Of a stretch of DNA of 64,000 nucleotides, positions 1 through 8,890 are shown one piece after another. Location of the stretch: contig NZ_BAABIA010000001.1 in assembly GCF_039542385.1 (NCBI RefSeq), positions 744,001 to 808,000 of the forward strand. The letters run 5' to 3'. Numbering within the stretch: position 1 is the first letter of the stretch; the number at the start of each line of letters is the position of its first letter. A program made the translations under genes and the position numbers. The notes under the pieces were generated by a model. It worked only from the letters and a program-made list of their open reading frames with translations. It did no database searches and was not told where the DNA came from. Origin of the DNA: Prosthecobacter algae (lineage in GTDB: Bacteria > Verrucomicrobiota > Verrucomicrobiia > Verrucomicrobiales > Verrucomicrobiaceae).

Positions 1-227
1 ATGTAATATAAAACTCTGATTTACCGGATGCTGAAGAAATCTAAATGCTAAATATATTCATAAATCGTTCAAAAACAACGAAGTAAGGTTAATTCTGTTT
101 TGATTGTAAACTAGGGTCCTGTGCTTGCTTGGTAACATGTAATTCATATGCCTTTATTAAAATGAATAATTTTTGATTCGCATTAAAACGGATTTGATCT
201 TCCGCTCTTCCTACACAATGATTCCGC
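1..227. other. AT-rich upstream region, no gene seen
   Basis: This stretch precedes the first large gene. It is AT-rich, has stop codons in all frames and shows no RNA gene or clear repeat. It presumably holds the promoter of the downstream secreted protein, but no convincing -35/-10 pair or Shine-Dalgarno sequence could be singled out. Confidence 0.5.
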
Positions 228-3200
228 ATGGCTCACATGCAAATACCAGACGTGAACAGGAAGACCGATTCACTCGTTGAGTTGATTGGCAAAGCTGGGG
301 TTCGATTTTGGGTCCTTTTTCTAATGGCGACAGTTATGCTGTTGCCGTCAAACCTCGAAGCTTCCCATTATCGTGGTGGTGCTGCTTCCTACACCATCAA
401 CGCGAGTGGTTTGGTAACGGTGACTGTCTACACGGGATGGGGCAGTTTCGTGGATACCCCATTTTTCCAAGTCTACAGAGGAACAGGGGCAACAGGTAGT
501 TCCCTGGGGTCGATGACCCAGGCGACAGCGGTCAATCCTTTCTCGACTGGTACAGAATTTGGCGGCGCGGCCTACACCATTCGCAAAGACACCTTTACCT
601 TCAATCTGAATGGCCAGGCTGCTGGCTTCTATTACGCTTGGTGGAGCAGCAATAACTGGGTGAGTGGCATCAACAACGTGCCCGAGAGCACCTGGTCGCT
701 GGAACTGAAGATTGCCTACACGCCAGGACAGGCGAGTGCGGGCCCGACCATGATTCCAGCCACCATTGACCTTATTGGCCGCGGTTTTCCCTACACTCAG
801 AACCTGAACAGCCAGGACCCGGACGGCACACCCGTGACCTATCAGAATCTGGTGGGCAATGCCTACCCCGATTACGCGCCCACCAGCCTCATGCCGGGCA
901 TCAGCGTCAGTGCTTCAGGTACCGTTGGTATTCCTGGCAGCAATACGGCCACTATGGCTCTCGGACGTTGGGGTTACAAAATTCGTGTGACGGACGGCTC
1001 CGGCGGCACCGCCATTCGTGATGTTCTTGTGGTCGCGGCAGATCCCACTGCAGCCAACGTCAACCTACCTCCAGTGCTAGCTTCCATTGGTCCGAAAACG
1101 GTCAACATTGGCACCCCTCTGAATTTCACGGTGAGCGGAACTGACCCGGATGCTGGGCAGACCTTGACGGTCCGTTCCTCCGCTCTGCCGGCGGGAGCCA
1201 CTTTCCCACAAGCTACTGGACCCAATACCGGAGCATCTTCTTCCTTTGCTTGGACACCGACAGCCGGCCAGGAAGGCACTTATGTGGTCAACTTTGAAGT
1301 GTATGACAGCGCTTCCGTGACCCTCATTGATTCCGAGGAAGTCACTTTCACGGTTACGGGCAGCAACAACCCTCCGGTGCTCGCTGCCGTCGGCAGTAAA
1401 TCGGTGGCCAATGGCGGCACTCTGACGTTCAACCTCTCGGCGAGTGATGCCGATGGCCACGCCATCACCTATCAGATGTTCAATGGACCTCCTGGAGCCA
1501 CACTCAGTTCCGCTGGTGCCTTTGCCTGGACACCGACCGCAGGCCAGAACAATAGCACTTTTACAGGCGTGACTCTGCGCGCGACGGATAATGGTGTGCC
1601 TAACCTTTCGGATGATGAGGCCATCACCATCACCGTGGGGGCTGGCAACAACCAGCCAGTGACAACTGCGGTGCTGACTCACAATGTCACCGTCGGGCAA
1701 AACGTGAGCTTTTTGGTTTCTGGTTCGGATGTGGACTTGGCTCAGACTCTCACTCTTTCGGCCAATGCAGGGATTCCCTCCGGTGCCACCTTCACCACGG
1801 TTTCGGGCCTTGCGTCAGCAGGGGTCAGCAGCACTTTTTCCTGGACGCCTACCTCGGGCCAGGTTGGTGCCACCACCGTCAAATTCCTGACTCAGGATAA
1901 TGGCACCCCAGTTCTGAATCGAGAGATCACGGTGACCATCAACGTCGCCGCCGCCTCTCCTGAAATCGTCCTTCGCGGCAATGGTGTCATCATTGACAGC
2001 GGTGACATGGTGCCCGCCACCACGGACCACACAAGCTTTGGTAATATGGCGGTTTCCAGCGGTTCCATCTCTAGGACTTTCACGATTGCCAATACTGGCG
2101 CAGGCACCTTGAACCTGACTGGCGCGGCCCCAAATTACGTCACGCTCAGCGGGGCCAATGCAGCAGACTTCAGCGTTACCACTCAGCCCGCCAGCACGGT
2201 GGCTGCCAGCGGCAGCACCACCTTTGTTGTCACTTTTGACCCCAGCAGCATCGGCTTCAAAAATGCGACCGTCAGCATCGCGAACAATGATTCCGATGAA
2301 AATCCCTACACCTTCGCCATCACAGGTGGTGGGGCCGATTCAGAGTTGGAAGTCTTTGGAGGCACACGCTCCGGCACAACCATCCTGGTGGCCGATGGCG
2401 CTGCCGCCACAGCCTCCGAGGGTGATGATCACATTGACTATGTCAACGTCACCTACGTCACACCGACAACTCTCAGTGTCTCGGTGCGCTGGTATCCTTC
2501 CAATTCAGGTTCTTACACCACAACGTCCGGGATTCATCTGAAGGTATTCCACTTCAATGGTTCCACCTGGAATACCTTGCAGAGCTTTAACCTGTCTCCG
2601 GGCCAGTTTTCAGTGAACACACACTCGGATTTGAATTTCACCTTCACGCTTCCTTCGGGTTCGCCGATCGGCACTCATCACCTGCGCGCCGCCATCATTG
2701 ATAAGGGCGATGCGGGAGACATCATGGTCGGAAATTATGCATGTGAATCCTGCGGCACCTCCTCATCTTCAGGCCGTCATTTCGACAATGCGGATGTGTT
2801 CTTCAATGTGTTGACTGGCAGCCCTGCCAGTTCAGAAATCGCCATCACCGGCAATGGCAATGCGATTGTCGATGGCAGTGTCACGGCAGCAGTGGCCAAT
2901 CACACGGATTTCGGCAATGCGGGTGTTGCTGGAAGCTCCGTGGTGCGCACCTTCACCATCGCCAACACAGGCACCTCGGCTCTTAATTTGACTGGCACGG
3001 CCCCCAACTATGTCACTCTCAGTGGCGCTACGTCAGACTTTGCAGTCACCACCCAGCCCGTCACTCCTGTGGCGGCCACGTCCGGAACTACGACCTTCAG
3101 CATCACCTTTGATCCTGCATCCGTCGGTCAGAAGACCGCTACGGTGACCCTTTTGAGTGATGACGCGGATGAGTCGCCCTACACCTTCACCATCACAGGC

Positions 3201-4745
3201 AACGGGCAGGCACCTTTGCCAATTCCTTCCACCCTTGGAGATGTTGTCACGGCGGGTCTAGCCCCTGGCGCGGATGGCACTTCGAACATCGGTCAGTTTG
3301 GCGTGCTGCGGCGCGGCGGCTTCCTTGCCGAAACGGGTGCCCTCGCTTTCCCAGGCTTCCTCCAGGGAGTGCCTGCCACCAGCAACTCCGGCCTTTGGAA
3401 AACCAGTGGCGGCAATCTGTTTTTGCTGGCGCGCACGGGTACCACCGTGCCTGATGTGGCAGGCGCCACCTTTGCCACCCTGCCTGAAGTGCCTTGGATC
3501 AGCGAATCTGGTCTGGTCAGCTTCCTTGCCACTATGACGGTGGGTTCGGGCGGGGTTACCACGGCCAACGACACAGGGCTGTGGAGCGAGGTCGGCGGTG
3601 GCGGCTTGCGCCTTCTTCTGCGTGAGGGGGATGCTGTCCCCGGCATGCCGGGTGTCTTGATCGGTAGCTTTGCTTCTGGCATCTATGCCACGGCCAGCAC
3701 CGGGGTGAATAGCGGCCACGCCATTGTTTCCGTCACCTTCAAAGGGGCCAGCACCAAGACCGCCGCCCTTCGCGCCCAGGTCAGCGGAGCGACCACCACC
3801 ATCAGTGTGGTGGCACAGGAGAGTGCGACGGCTCCCGGCACTGCCGCGGTGTATGCCAACGTGGCTGGCAGTTACACGGATCCAGGCCGCATGGATGCCC
3901 AGGGCAACTTCATTTACTCTGCGCTCACCACCACTAACAGCAAGGAAGGCATCTGGTACCAGCCTGCAGGCGGTGCCGTATCCAAGGTCTTCTACGCCGG
4001 TGAAACGGCTCCTGGCACCGGTGGTGCGACCTTTGCACGACTCCAGCGCCCGGCTTCTGGCAATAACGGCGTCGTGGCCTTCCGTGCCACTCTGAACCGG
4101 GATGGGGACAATGCGGCCAACATGCGCAACGACGGCATCTGGCGCGGTACGGCTTCGAACCCCGCCAGCTTCACCTGCATCCTCCGCCGTGGCGATGGGG
4201 CCTCAGTCGTGTCCAATCTTCCCGTTGGCAGCCTCGTCGGCAACCCTTGGGGCGGCTGGCTGAATAACAACAATCGCGGGGCTTGGAGAGCCTGGCTGGA
4301 TGTCAATGGCGACGGCAATAGCGCGGCCCCAACGGATGTGAACGCCATCTTCGCCGATCTGTCCGGTACCATGCAAATGACCCTGCGCGTCGGGGATGCC
4401 GCGCCTGGCACCACGGGGGCGACCTTCAGTGGATTTGACCTGCCGGTCGTGGGTGGCAACAACCAGTATGCCATCATTGGTAACCTTGCCGGTGGGGATG
4501 CAGTCACCTCCAACAACCAAGGTCTGTGGAGAAGCGCCCCGAACGGGGGGGCTCTGAGCCTGGTCTTCCGCAAGGGGGCCACAGTGGTGACCACTGAAGG
4601 TGCCAAGGTGGTGACGAAGATTGACCTTCCTGGTTCTGGCCAGACCGATCGTCGCTGGGAACAGCCCGTCATGGATGCCGCTGGCCGCATGGTACTTTAT
4701 GTCACCTTTGGCGATGGCAGCACCAGCCAGGTGCTCATCCCGTAA
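228..4745 (+). CDS. Secreted Ig-like / choice-of-anchor D mosaic protein
   Basis: A 1505-residue exported protein of unknown binding target. The N-terminus has a long signal sequence (hydrophobic stretch about residues 25-45, cleavage expected near the [11 protein letters not shown] region). A beta-rich SHYRGG domain follows to about 275, then three putative Ig/cadherin-like domains (about 280-380, 380-470, 472-575), each with the pattern L..SG.D.D....T and a closing FAWTPT-like strand. Two near-identical choice-of-anchor D domains lie at about 577-703 and 867-991, separated by a different beta domain. The C-terminal 500 residues repeat blocks around GLW..GG....L.R.G and NNGVVAF, resembling the NxxGxxAF-type tandem repeats. 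No PEP-CTERM tail, autotransporter barrel or sortase motif is visible, so how it is retained is unclear. ATG 228 was chosen as the first in-frame Met; ATG 237 is an alternative. Surface adhesion or matrix function is inference only. Confidence 0.85.
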   Translation: MAHMQIPDVNRKTDSLVELIGKAGVRFWVLFLMATVMLLPSNLEASHYRGGAASYTINASGLVTVTVYTGWGSFVDTPFFQVYRGTGATGSSLGSMTQATAVNPFSTGTEFGGAAYTIRKDTFTFNLNGQAAGFYYAWWSSNNWVSGINNVPESTWSLELKIAYTPGQASAGPTMIPATIDLIGRGFPYTQNLNSQDPDGTPVTYQNLVGNAYPDYAPTSLMPGISVSASGTVGIPGSNTATMALGRWGYKIRVTDGSGGTAIRDVLVVAADPTAANVNLPPVLASIGPKTVNIGTPLNFTVSGTDPDAGQTLTVRSSALPAGATFPQATGPNTGASSSFAWTPTAGQEGTYVVNFEVYDSASVTLIDSEEVTFTVTGSNNPPVLAAVGSKSVANGGTLTFNLSASDADGHAITYQMFNGPPGATLSSAGAFAWTPTAGQNNSTFTGVTLRATDNGVPNLSDDEAITITVGAGNNQPVTTAVLTHNVTVGQNVSFLVSGSDVDLAQTLTLSANAGIPSGATFTTVSGLASAGVSSTFSWTPTSGQVGATTVKFLTQDNGTPVLNREITVTINVAAASPEIVLRGNGVIIDSGDMVPATTDHTSFGNMAVSSGSISRTFTIANTGAGTLNLTGAAPNYVTLSGANAADFSVTTQPASTVAASGSTTFVVTFDPSSIGFKNATVSIANNDSDENPYTFAITGGGADSELEVFGGTRSGTTILVADGAAATASEGDDHIDYVNVTYVTPTTLSVSVRWYPSNSGSYTTTSGIHLKVFHFNGSTWNTLQSFNLSPGQFSVNTHSDLNFTFTLPSGSPIGTHHLRAAIIDKGDAGDIMVGNYACESCGTSSSSGRHFDNADVFFNVLTGSPASSEIAITGNGNAIVDGSVTAAVANHTDFGNAGVAGSSVVRTFTIANTGTSALNLTGTAPNYVTLSGATSDFAVTTQPVTPVAATSGTTTFSITFDPASVGQKTATVTLLSDDADESPYTFTITGNGQAPLPIPSTLGDVVTAGLAPGADGTSNIGQFGVLRRGGFLAETGALAFPGFLQGVPATSNSGLWKTSGGNLFLLARTGTTVPDVAGATFATLPEVPWISESGLVSFLATMTVGSGGVTTANDTGLWSEVGGGGLRLLLREGDAVPGMPGVLIGSFASGIYATASTGVNSGHAIVSVTFKGASTKTAALRAQVSGATTTISVVAQESATAPGTAAVYANVAGSYTDPGRMDAQGNFIYSALTTTNSKEGIWYQPAGGAVSKVFYAGETAPGTGGATFARLQRPASGNNGVVAFRATLNRDGDNAANMRNDGIWRGTASNPASFTCILRRGDGASVVSNLPVGSLVGNPWGGWLNNNNRGAWRAWLDVNGDGNSAAPTDVNAIFADLSGTMQMTLRVGDAAPGTTGATFSGFDLPVVGGNNQYAIIGNLAGGDAVTSNNQGLWRSAPNGGALSLVFRKGATVVTTEGAKVVTKIDLPGSGQTDRRWEQPVMDAAGRMVLYVTFGDGSTSQVLIP

Positions 4746-4756
4746 TTGCTTTACAT

Positions 4757-4793
4757 GAAAAAGGCGCGGCCTTCGCAGGTCGCGCCTTTTTTG
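4757..4793. terminator. Bidirectional rho-independent terminator
   Basis: A GC-rich hairpin with arms around GGCGCGGCCT and AGGTCGCGCC and a TCGC loop is flanked by an A-run on the left and a T-run on the right. It can therefore terminate both the plus-strand gene ending at 4745 and the minus-strand phosphatase ending at 4842. Confidence 0.88.
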
Positions 4794-4841
4794 TGGCTGG
4801 GCCGGATTCTCGAAAAGGGAACCAGAGCAGTCCTGTGTCGC

Positions 4842-5837
4842 TTACATCACCACGGTGCCATCCAGCCTCTTGGTGAAGCGGTGCAGCACGCCGCCATCCA
4901 GGCCCCGATGGGAGATGGTGAGGGCATCCGGCTGAATTTGCAGATGGGTGAAGCCGTTGATGTCCTTTCCATAAGGCATCTTGCGGGTCTCATTGGTCAG
5001 CTTGCGGATGCGGGCACCACCGCCGCCGGACAGAACAAAGGAGGTGAACTTGCCCTCCAATTCCAAGTGCTGCAGGTCATGGTCGTGGCCGCAAAGGTAG
5101 GCGTGCACTTTGTGCTCCTGAAATAGGTCCCCCCATTGTTCGATGAGCGGCTGGGTATCTTTGTGGCTGCCATTCGAGTACAGCGGGTGGTGGCCGACGA
5201 CCACAGTAAAAGGGGCGCGTGGCTTGGCCAGTTCCGACTTCAGCCACTCCAATTGCCGGGCTTCTTCGTCAGAGCTCATGTGTGTCTTGGGCGCACCCGT
5301 CTTCTTGTTTTTACCGCCACTGATTTTCGGGAAATTCGTGTCGAGGGCCAGGAAGGTGACCAAGGGTTTCGCGCCGCCCAGGTCCACGCGGTACCACTTC
5401 TCCGGCATGTGCCAGCGCACGCCCGGCTTCTTGGCATAGGCCAGTTGTACCTGTTCGCCGTCGGGATTGTCGTGGTAATCATGATTGCCCAGGACTGCCC
5501 ACTGTGGGCCTGGGAAAAGGCTGGCCGGGTACATGTCCTCGATCTCTTCCTTCCAGCGTTTGGCCTCCACGGTGAAGCCTCCCTCGGTGGGGCCATAGAC
5601 ATTGTCGCCGATGAACCACAGCCCAGCGGGCTTGATCTTTTCCTTGCCCACAAAAGCTTGCATGGCCTGGGCCACGTTCTTCTGGTCCTGGCCGCCTGTG
5701 CCAAAGTCACCGATGGCCAGCAGATGCAGGGCCTCCTGCGCCACTTCCGCCTGGGCCTGCGTGCGCAGGTTCAGGGACAGGGCGGCACTGGAGCAGAAAA
5801 GGGTTTTGAGGGCGCGGCGGCGGTTCATGGGATCCAT
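4842..5837 (-). CDS. Tat-type metallophosphatase, purple acid phosphatase-like
   Basis: A calcineurin-like phosphoesterase closest in motif layout to the tartrate-resistant (ACP5-type) purple acid phosphatases, which hydrolyse phosphomonoesters with a dinuclear metal centre. All metal-binding blocks are present. Counted from the longest possible start at 5867 they are GDFG (53-56), GDNVY (87-91), GNHD (127-130), GHHPLYS (225-231) and CGHDHDLQ (259-266). The N-terminus NRRRALKTLF followed by a hydrophobic stretch looks like a Tat signal, which suits export of a folded metalloenzyme. Start sites at 5867, 5837 and 5828 are all in frame; 5837 was chosen because the twin-arginine motif then sits close to the N-terminus. 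It is monocistronic, bounded by the bidirectional terminator downstream and the divergent L,D-transpeptidase upstream. Substrate is unknown. Confidence 0.88.
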   Translation of the reverse strand: MDPMNRRRALKTLFCSSAALSLNLRTQAQAEVAQEALHLLAIGDFGTGGQDQKNVAQAMQAFVGKEKIKPAGLWFIGDNVYGPTEGGFTVEAKRWKEEIEDMYPASLFPGPQWAVLGNHDYHDNPDGEQVQLAYAKKPGVRWHMPEKWYRVDLGGAKPLVTFLALDTNFPKISGGKNKKTGAPKTHMSSDEEARQLEWLKSELAKPRAPFTVVVGHHPLYSNGSHKDTQPLIEQWGDLFQEHKVHAYLCGHDHDLQHLELEGKFTSFVLSGGGGARIRKLTNETRKMPYGKDINGFTHLQIQPDALTISHRGLDGGVLHRFTKRLDGTVVM

Positions 5838-5982
5838 GCAGGGAACATGAACGTGCGTGTTTTGCACGACATATCACCCGGATTTCACCCTCCCTCCTTC
5901 TGAGGAAGCATTGGACAGGCCCCGCCCCGTGGGGCAATTTGGCCTCTTGTCCCACAACGTTTTTTTGCCCCGTCCTTTTCCG

Positions 5983-6591
5983 ATGACCCTCGCTGCTCTC
6001 CGTTCGCTCACACTCGGTTCTCTGGCCCTTCTGCTGGCCTCCTGCGTGTCCCCCACCGGCCCGCAGGGACAGACTCAGTATCTGGAGGCCTTTGCCCCGA
6101 CTTCGGTCCCTCATTCAGCCCTCTACAATCAGGACATGGACTCCTATTGGGATGGTGATGGCATGACGGGCGCGCCCAGCATTGTGATCGATCTCAGTGA
6201 CCAAAAGGCTTATTTCTACAAGGGAAGTTCCTTGGCGGGCGTCTCGGCCCTTTCCACCGGGGATGAGAAGCATGCCACCACACAGGGTCGTTTCAAAATC
6301 ACTCAAAAGGACCAGTGGCATAAGTCCAACCTCTATGGCGACTTTGTGGATGGTGCTGGCAATGTCGTGGTGGCCAACGTGGACGTGACCAAGGACAAGG
6401 CACCTCCAGGCACCCGTTTCGAAGGCTCCAAGATGCACCATTTCATGCGTTTTGTCGGCGGCATCGGCATGCATGAAGGCTTCCTTCCTGGCTATCCAGC
6501 CTCCCACGGCTGTGTGCGCATGCCTCCCCACATGGCGGCCATCTTTTATAACAATGTCACCCAGGGCACCCCGGTGACCGTGCGCCCCTGA
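5983..6591 (+). CDS. L,D-transpeptidase (YkuD) lipoprotein
   Basis: A 202-residue lipoprotein with a YkuD catalytic domain, a family that cross-links peptidoglycan between diaminopimelate residues or attaches proteins to it. ATG 5983 was preferred to the longer open frame because it starts a clear lipoprotein signal (MTLAALRSL...LLLASC, lipobox LLASC). The domain begins IVIDLSDQKAYFYKG and ends with the active-site block PASHGCVRM, where the catalytic Cys and preceding His-Gly are intact. The HEGFLPG segment upstream corresponds to the HG..P part of the family motif. It is expected to act in the periplasm, anchored to a membrane. It contrasts with the second YkuD protein of the window (20598-22130), which lacks the cysteine. 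Confidence 0.9.
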   Translation: MTLAALRSLTLGSLALLLASCVSPTGPQGQTQYLEAFAPTSVPHSALYNQDMDSYWDGDGMTGAPSIVIDLSDQKAYFYKGSSLAGVSALSTGDEKHATTQGRFKITQKDQWHKSNLYGDFVDGAGNVVVANVDVTKDKAPPGTRFEGSKMHHFMRFVGGIGMHEGFLPGYPASHGCVRMPPHMAAIFYNNVTQGTPVTVRP

Positions 6592-6614
6592 GCCGAACTG
6601 CCGATTTTACTGCC

Positions 6615-6962
6615 ATGCCTCCTGCAGAACTGCCGCTCGAAGTCAGTGTGGATGATACCAGCTACCTGCTGAACCGCCCAGACAGCCCCCGGCCCCGCCT
6701 GGTGGACTGCCGTGAAGAGGACGAGTGGCAGATCTGCCGCATCGAAGGCGCAGAACTGGTGCCGCTTTCCCAATTCGGGGAGCTGGCCCCTCAGCGTTTC
6801 TCGGATACGGCGGAGCACATCATCATTTATTGCCACCATGGCATGCGCAGTCAGCGTGCCGCCGGGTGGCTGCGGCAGCGTGGATTCCCGCAGGCGCAGT
6901 CCATGCGCGGTGGCATCGATGCCTGGGCTGATCTGGTGCAGCCTGAAATGGCCCGTTATTGA
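6615..6962 (+). CDS. Cytoplasmic rhodanese-domain protein
   Basis: A 115-residue single-domain rhodanese with no signal peptide. The active-site loop is YCHHGMRS with the catalytic cysteine that would carry persulfide sulfur; the domain ends with the usual GGIDAW motif. The N-terminal VDCREEDEWQICRIEGA is the conserved CH2A-type region. It sits 23 bp after the L,D-transpeptidase, and its TGA stop overlaps the TTG start of the DUF1802 gene, so translation of the next gene is probably coupled. The physiological sulfur acceptor is unknown. Confidence 0.9.
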   Translation: MPPAELPLEVSVDDTSYLLNRPDSPRPRLVDCREEDEWQICRIEGAELVPLSQFGELAPQRFSDTAEHIIIYCHHGMRSQRAAGWLRQRGFPQAQSMRGGIDAWADLVQPEMARY

Positions 6963-7570
6963 TCCTGAAACCTTTTCTTTGTCTGGATTTGAAACCTGAA
7001 CTCCCTTCTGTCTCCGTCGGCTTCAAAGAATGGGCCTACGTCTGCGATTCCCTCGTCCAGGGCGTGCAATCCCTCATCCTGCGCAAAGGCGGCATCCATG
7101 AAGGGCGTGGCGGCTTTGAGTGGAAGCATCGCCAGTTTTTCCTTTTTCCCACCTGGTTTCACACTCAGTCAGAGCGGCTCACTTGGTCGCCCGAAGGAGC
7201 CACCTCCTTTCCTCCAGAAGAGGATCGCACCAGTGTGGATGTCGATGGTTTTGCCACGCTGGAGCAGGTGTGGAAAGTCACCGACTGGGCCCAGATGGAA
7301 GCCATCGCCCCCCTGCACATTTGGAAGGAAGAGATCGTCAAAGAACGCTTCGTGTATGACGATGAAAGCTGCCTCCACGTCGCCCTGGTGCGTGCGTACA
7401 AGCTGCCGGAGCGTTGGTCCTTCCCTTATTCGAAAAGCTACGGCGGCTGCCGTTCCTGGGTGAACCTCCCGGCAGAAGGGCTTGAACTCGCTGCCCGGTC
7501 GCTGCCTGCCATGTCTGATGCGGCGTGGGAAGAATCAGCCGCCAAGCTGCGTGCCGTCCTGGGCGAATAA
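6959..7570 (+). CDS. DUF1802 family protein
   Basis: A 203-residue protein resembling DUF1802: the start region VGFKEWAYVCDSLVQGVQ followed by LILRKGGIHE and FEWKHRQFFLFPTWFHTQ is the characteristic family signature. The function of the family is not established. Translation appears to begin at TTG 6959, which overlaps the rhodanese stop codon by four bases (TTGA); no in-frame ATG occurs in the conserved N-terminal part, which supports the rare start and coupling. The protein has no signal peptide or membrane segment. It converges with the receiver/kinase-like gene on the other strand, separated by only 66 bp. Confidence 0.82.
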   Translation: MILKPFLCLDLKPELPSVSVGFKEWAYVCDSLVQGVQSLILRKGGIHEGRGGFEWKHRQFFLFPTWFHTQSERLTWSPEGATSFPPEEDRTSVDVDGFATLEQVWKVTDWAQMEAIAPLHIWKEEIVKERFVYDDESCLHVALVRAYKLPERWSFPYSKSYGGCRSWVNLPAEGLELAARSLPAMSDAAWEESAAKLRAVLGE

Positions 7571-7636
7571 TAGCACGAAGCACCGAAGTGAACGAAGCAA
7601 GAGTCCTTTCACCGGCTCCTGCTTTGACGTTCTTTG

Positions 7637-8890
7637 TTAGGCTGCCAGTTCTTCGCGTTTCTGCCACCGCTGCTCATGCTGGGTGGCGCGCAGAAAAAAA
7701 TCGTCGGCCTCCTGAGTGCTTTGGGTGGGATCCAGTGGCAATCGCATGGTGAGCTCTAGCCCCTGCGGCTCCAGTCGTTTTGCTTCGATGCTGCCCCCAT
7801 GCAGGTGCAGGGTCACATAACAGGCCATCATGTTCACCCCAAAGTCATCCGGCTTGCGGCTGCGGGTAAAGAAGGGGTCAAAGAGGTTCGCCGCACGGTC
7901 CTGGGCACCCCAGCCACCATTGTCGGTTAGGATCATCACCGCCTGCTCCTGGCCGGTGGCGTCTTTTTCCATGCGTGCCCGCACGACGACCCGGTCGCCC
8001 GGATGCAGGTGGGTGATCTCTTCGATAAACAGCAGCCGCCAGAGCTGGCGGAAGCGCTCCTCATGCACCAGCAGTGGTGGCAGGGCAGGGGAGATATCGA
8101 ACTCAACTCGGATGTTTTTCTCCTGAAAATGGCCCAGGTAAGTGCCTAAAATGTTTTCCAGAAGCATCGGCAGATGCACGGTGTCATTGCGGCTGAGCTT
8201 TCTTGCATGGGATGCATGGGCCAGATGATTCAGCAGGGTCTGGATGCGCTCGATCTGGGCCTGAGCCTGGTGTTGGGTCTCCACCCAGAAATTCGGGTCG
8301 CGTGGAGGCCGAGCGTCGATTTCCTCCATCAGCTTCATCGGGGCTAGGTCAATGAAGGCCCGCACCACGGTGAGTGCATTGCGCAGGTGGTGGTTCAGCC
8401 CCTCAGCCATGATGCCCATGCCAGCCACTCGGTCCGCCATCAGGGTCGTGCGGATGTGCTCGGCATTCTGGGTCAGCAGGCCCTCCCGCTCTTGCAGGGT
8501 GTGATAATATTCCATTCCCTGGCGCAGCACGGTGGCCAGTTGTTCTGGATCCAGAGGCTTGTGCAGGTAGCGGTAGGCACGGCCCTCATTCACCGCTTTT
8601 ACAGCGGTCTGGTAGTCGGTAAAGGCGGTGACTAAAATGCGGACCAGATTGGGGTGCAACCGCCGGGCGCGGTCCATCAGTTCCACCCCGCTTTCGCCGG
8701 GCATTCTCTGGTCCGTCAGCAGCAAGCCTATCTGGGTGCCGTAGGACTCCAGGATGCGGAAGCCTTCAGCCGCGTTGTTCGCGGTGTGAATGACGAACTC
8801 GTCTTCAAACATCTGTCTGAAGTAGTGGAGGGCTTTTTCCTCATCATCCACGTAGAGTACGTGATATGGAGCTAGGGCGGGCGAATTCAT
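7637..8890 (-). CDS. Receiver domain fused to degenerate histidine-kinase-like domain
   Basis: A 417-residue response regulator with an unusual output. Residues 10-125 form a receiver domain with the acidic pair D15/D16, phospho-acceptor D60 (LLLTDQRMPG), T88 and K111 (HKPLD). A linker leads to a HisKA-like helix with EGLNHHLRNAL, where H167 occupies the phospho-site but the following acidic residue is His. The C-terminal HATPase-like part keeps LTDNGGWG and FDPFFTRSR but lacks the N-box asparagine and the GLGL lid (it reads FGVNMMACY), so it may not bind ATP normally. No DNA-binding domain is present. Its start overlaps the stop of the upstream kinase by four bases (ATGA). The arrangement matches the PhcR description from Ralstonia (receiver plus kinase-like C-terminus). 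It may titrate or phosphorylate an unlinked partner; that is inference. Confidence 0.88.
   Translation of the reverse strand: MNSPALAPYHVLYVDDEEKALHYFRQMFEDEFVIHTANNAAEGFRILESYGTQIGLLLTDQRMPGESGVELMDRARRLHPNLVRILVTAFTDYQTAVKAVNEGRAYRYLHKPLDPEQLATVLRQGMEYYHTLQEREGLLTQNAEHIRTTLMADRVAGMGIMAEGLNHHLRNALTVVRAFIDLAPMKLMEEIDARPPRDPNFWVETQHQAQAQIERIQTLLNHLAHASHARKLSRNDTVHLPMLLENILGTYLGHFQEKNIRVEFDISPALPPLLVHEERFRQLWRLLFIEEITHLHPGDRVVVRARMEKDATGQEQAVMILTDNGGWGAQDRAANLFDPFFTRSRKPDDFGVNMMACYVTLHLHGGSIEAKRLEPQGLELTMRLPLDPTQSTQEADDFFLRATQHEQRWQKREELAA

Noticed and set aside
5136-5903. 255-codon open frame opposite the metallophosphatase
   Set aside because: It is antisense to a gene with all catalytic motifs intact and has no family features of its own.
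7571-7636. Possible hairpin AAGCAAGAG / CTCCTGCTT between the DUF1802 and receiver genes as a terminator
   Set aside because: One mismatch in the stem, a long loop and no T-run make it too weak to call.
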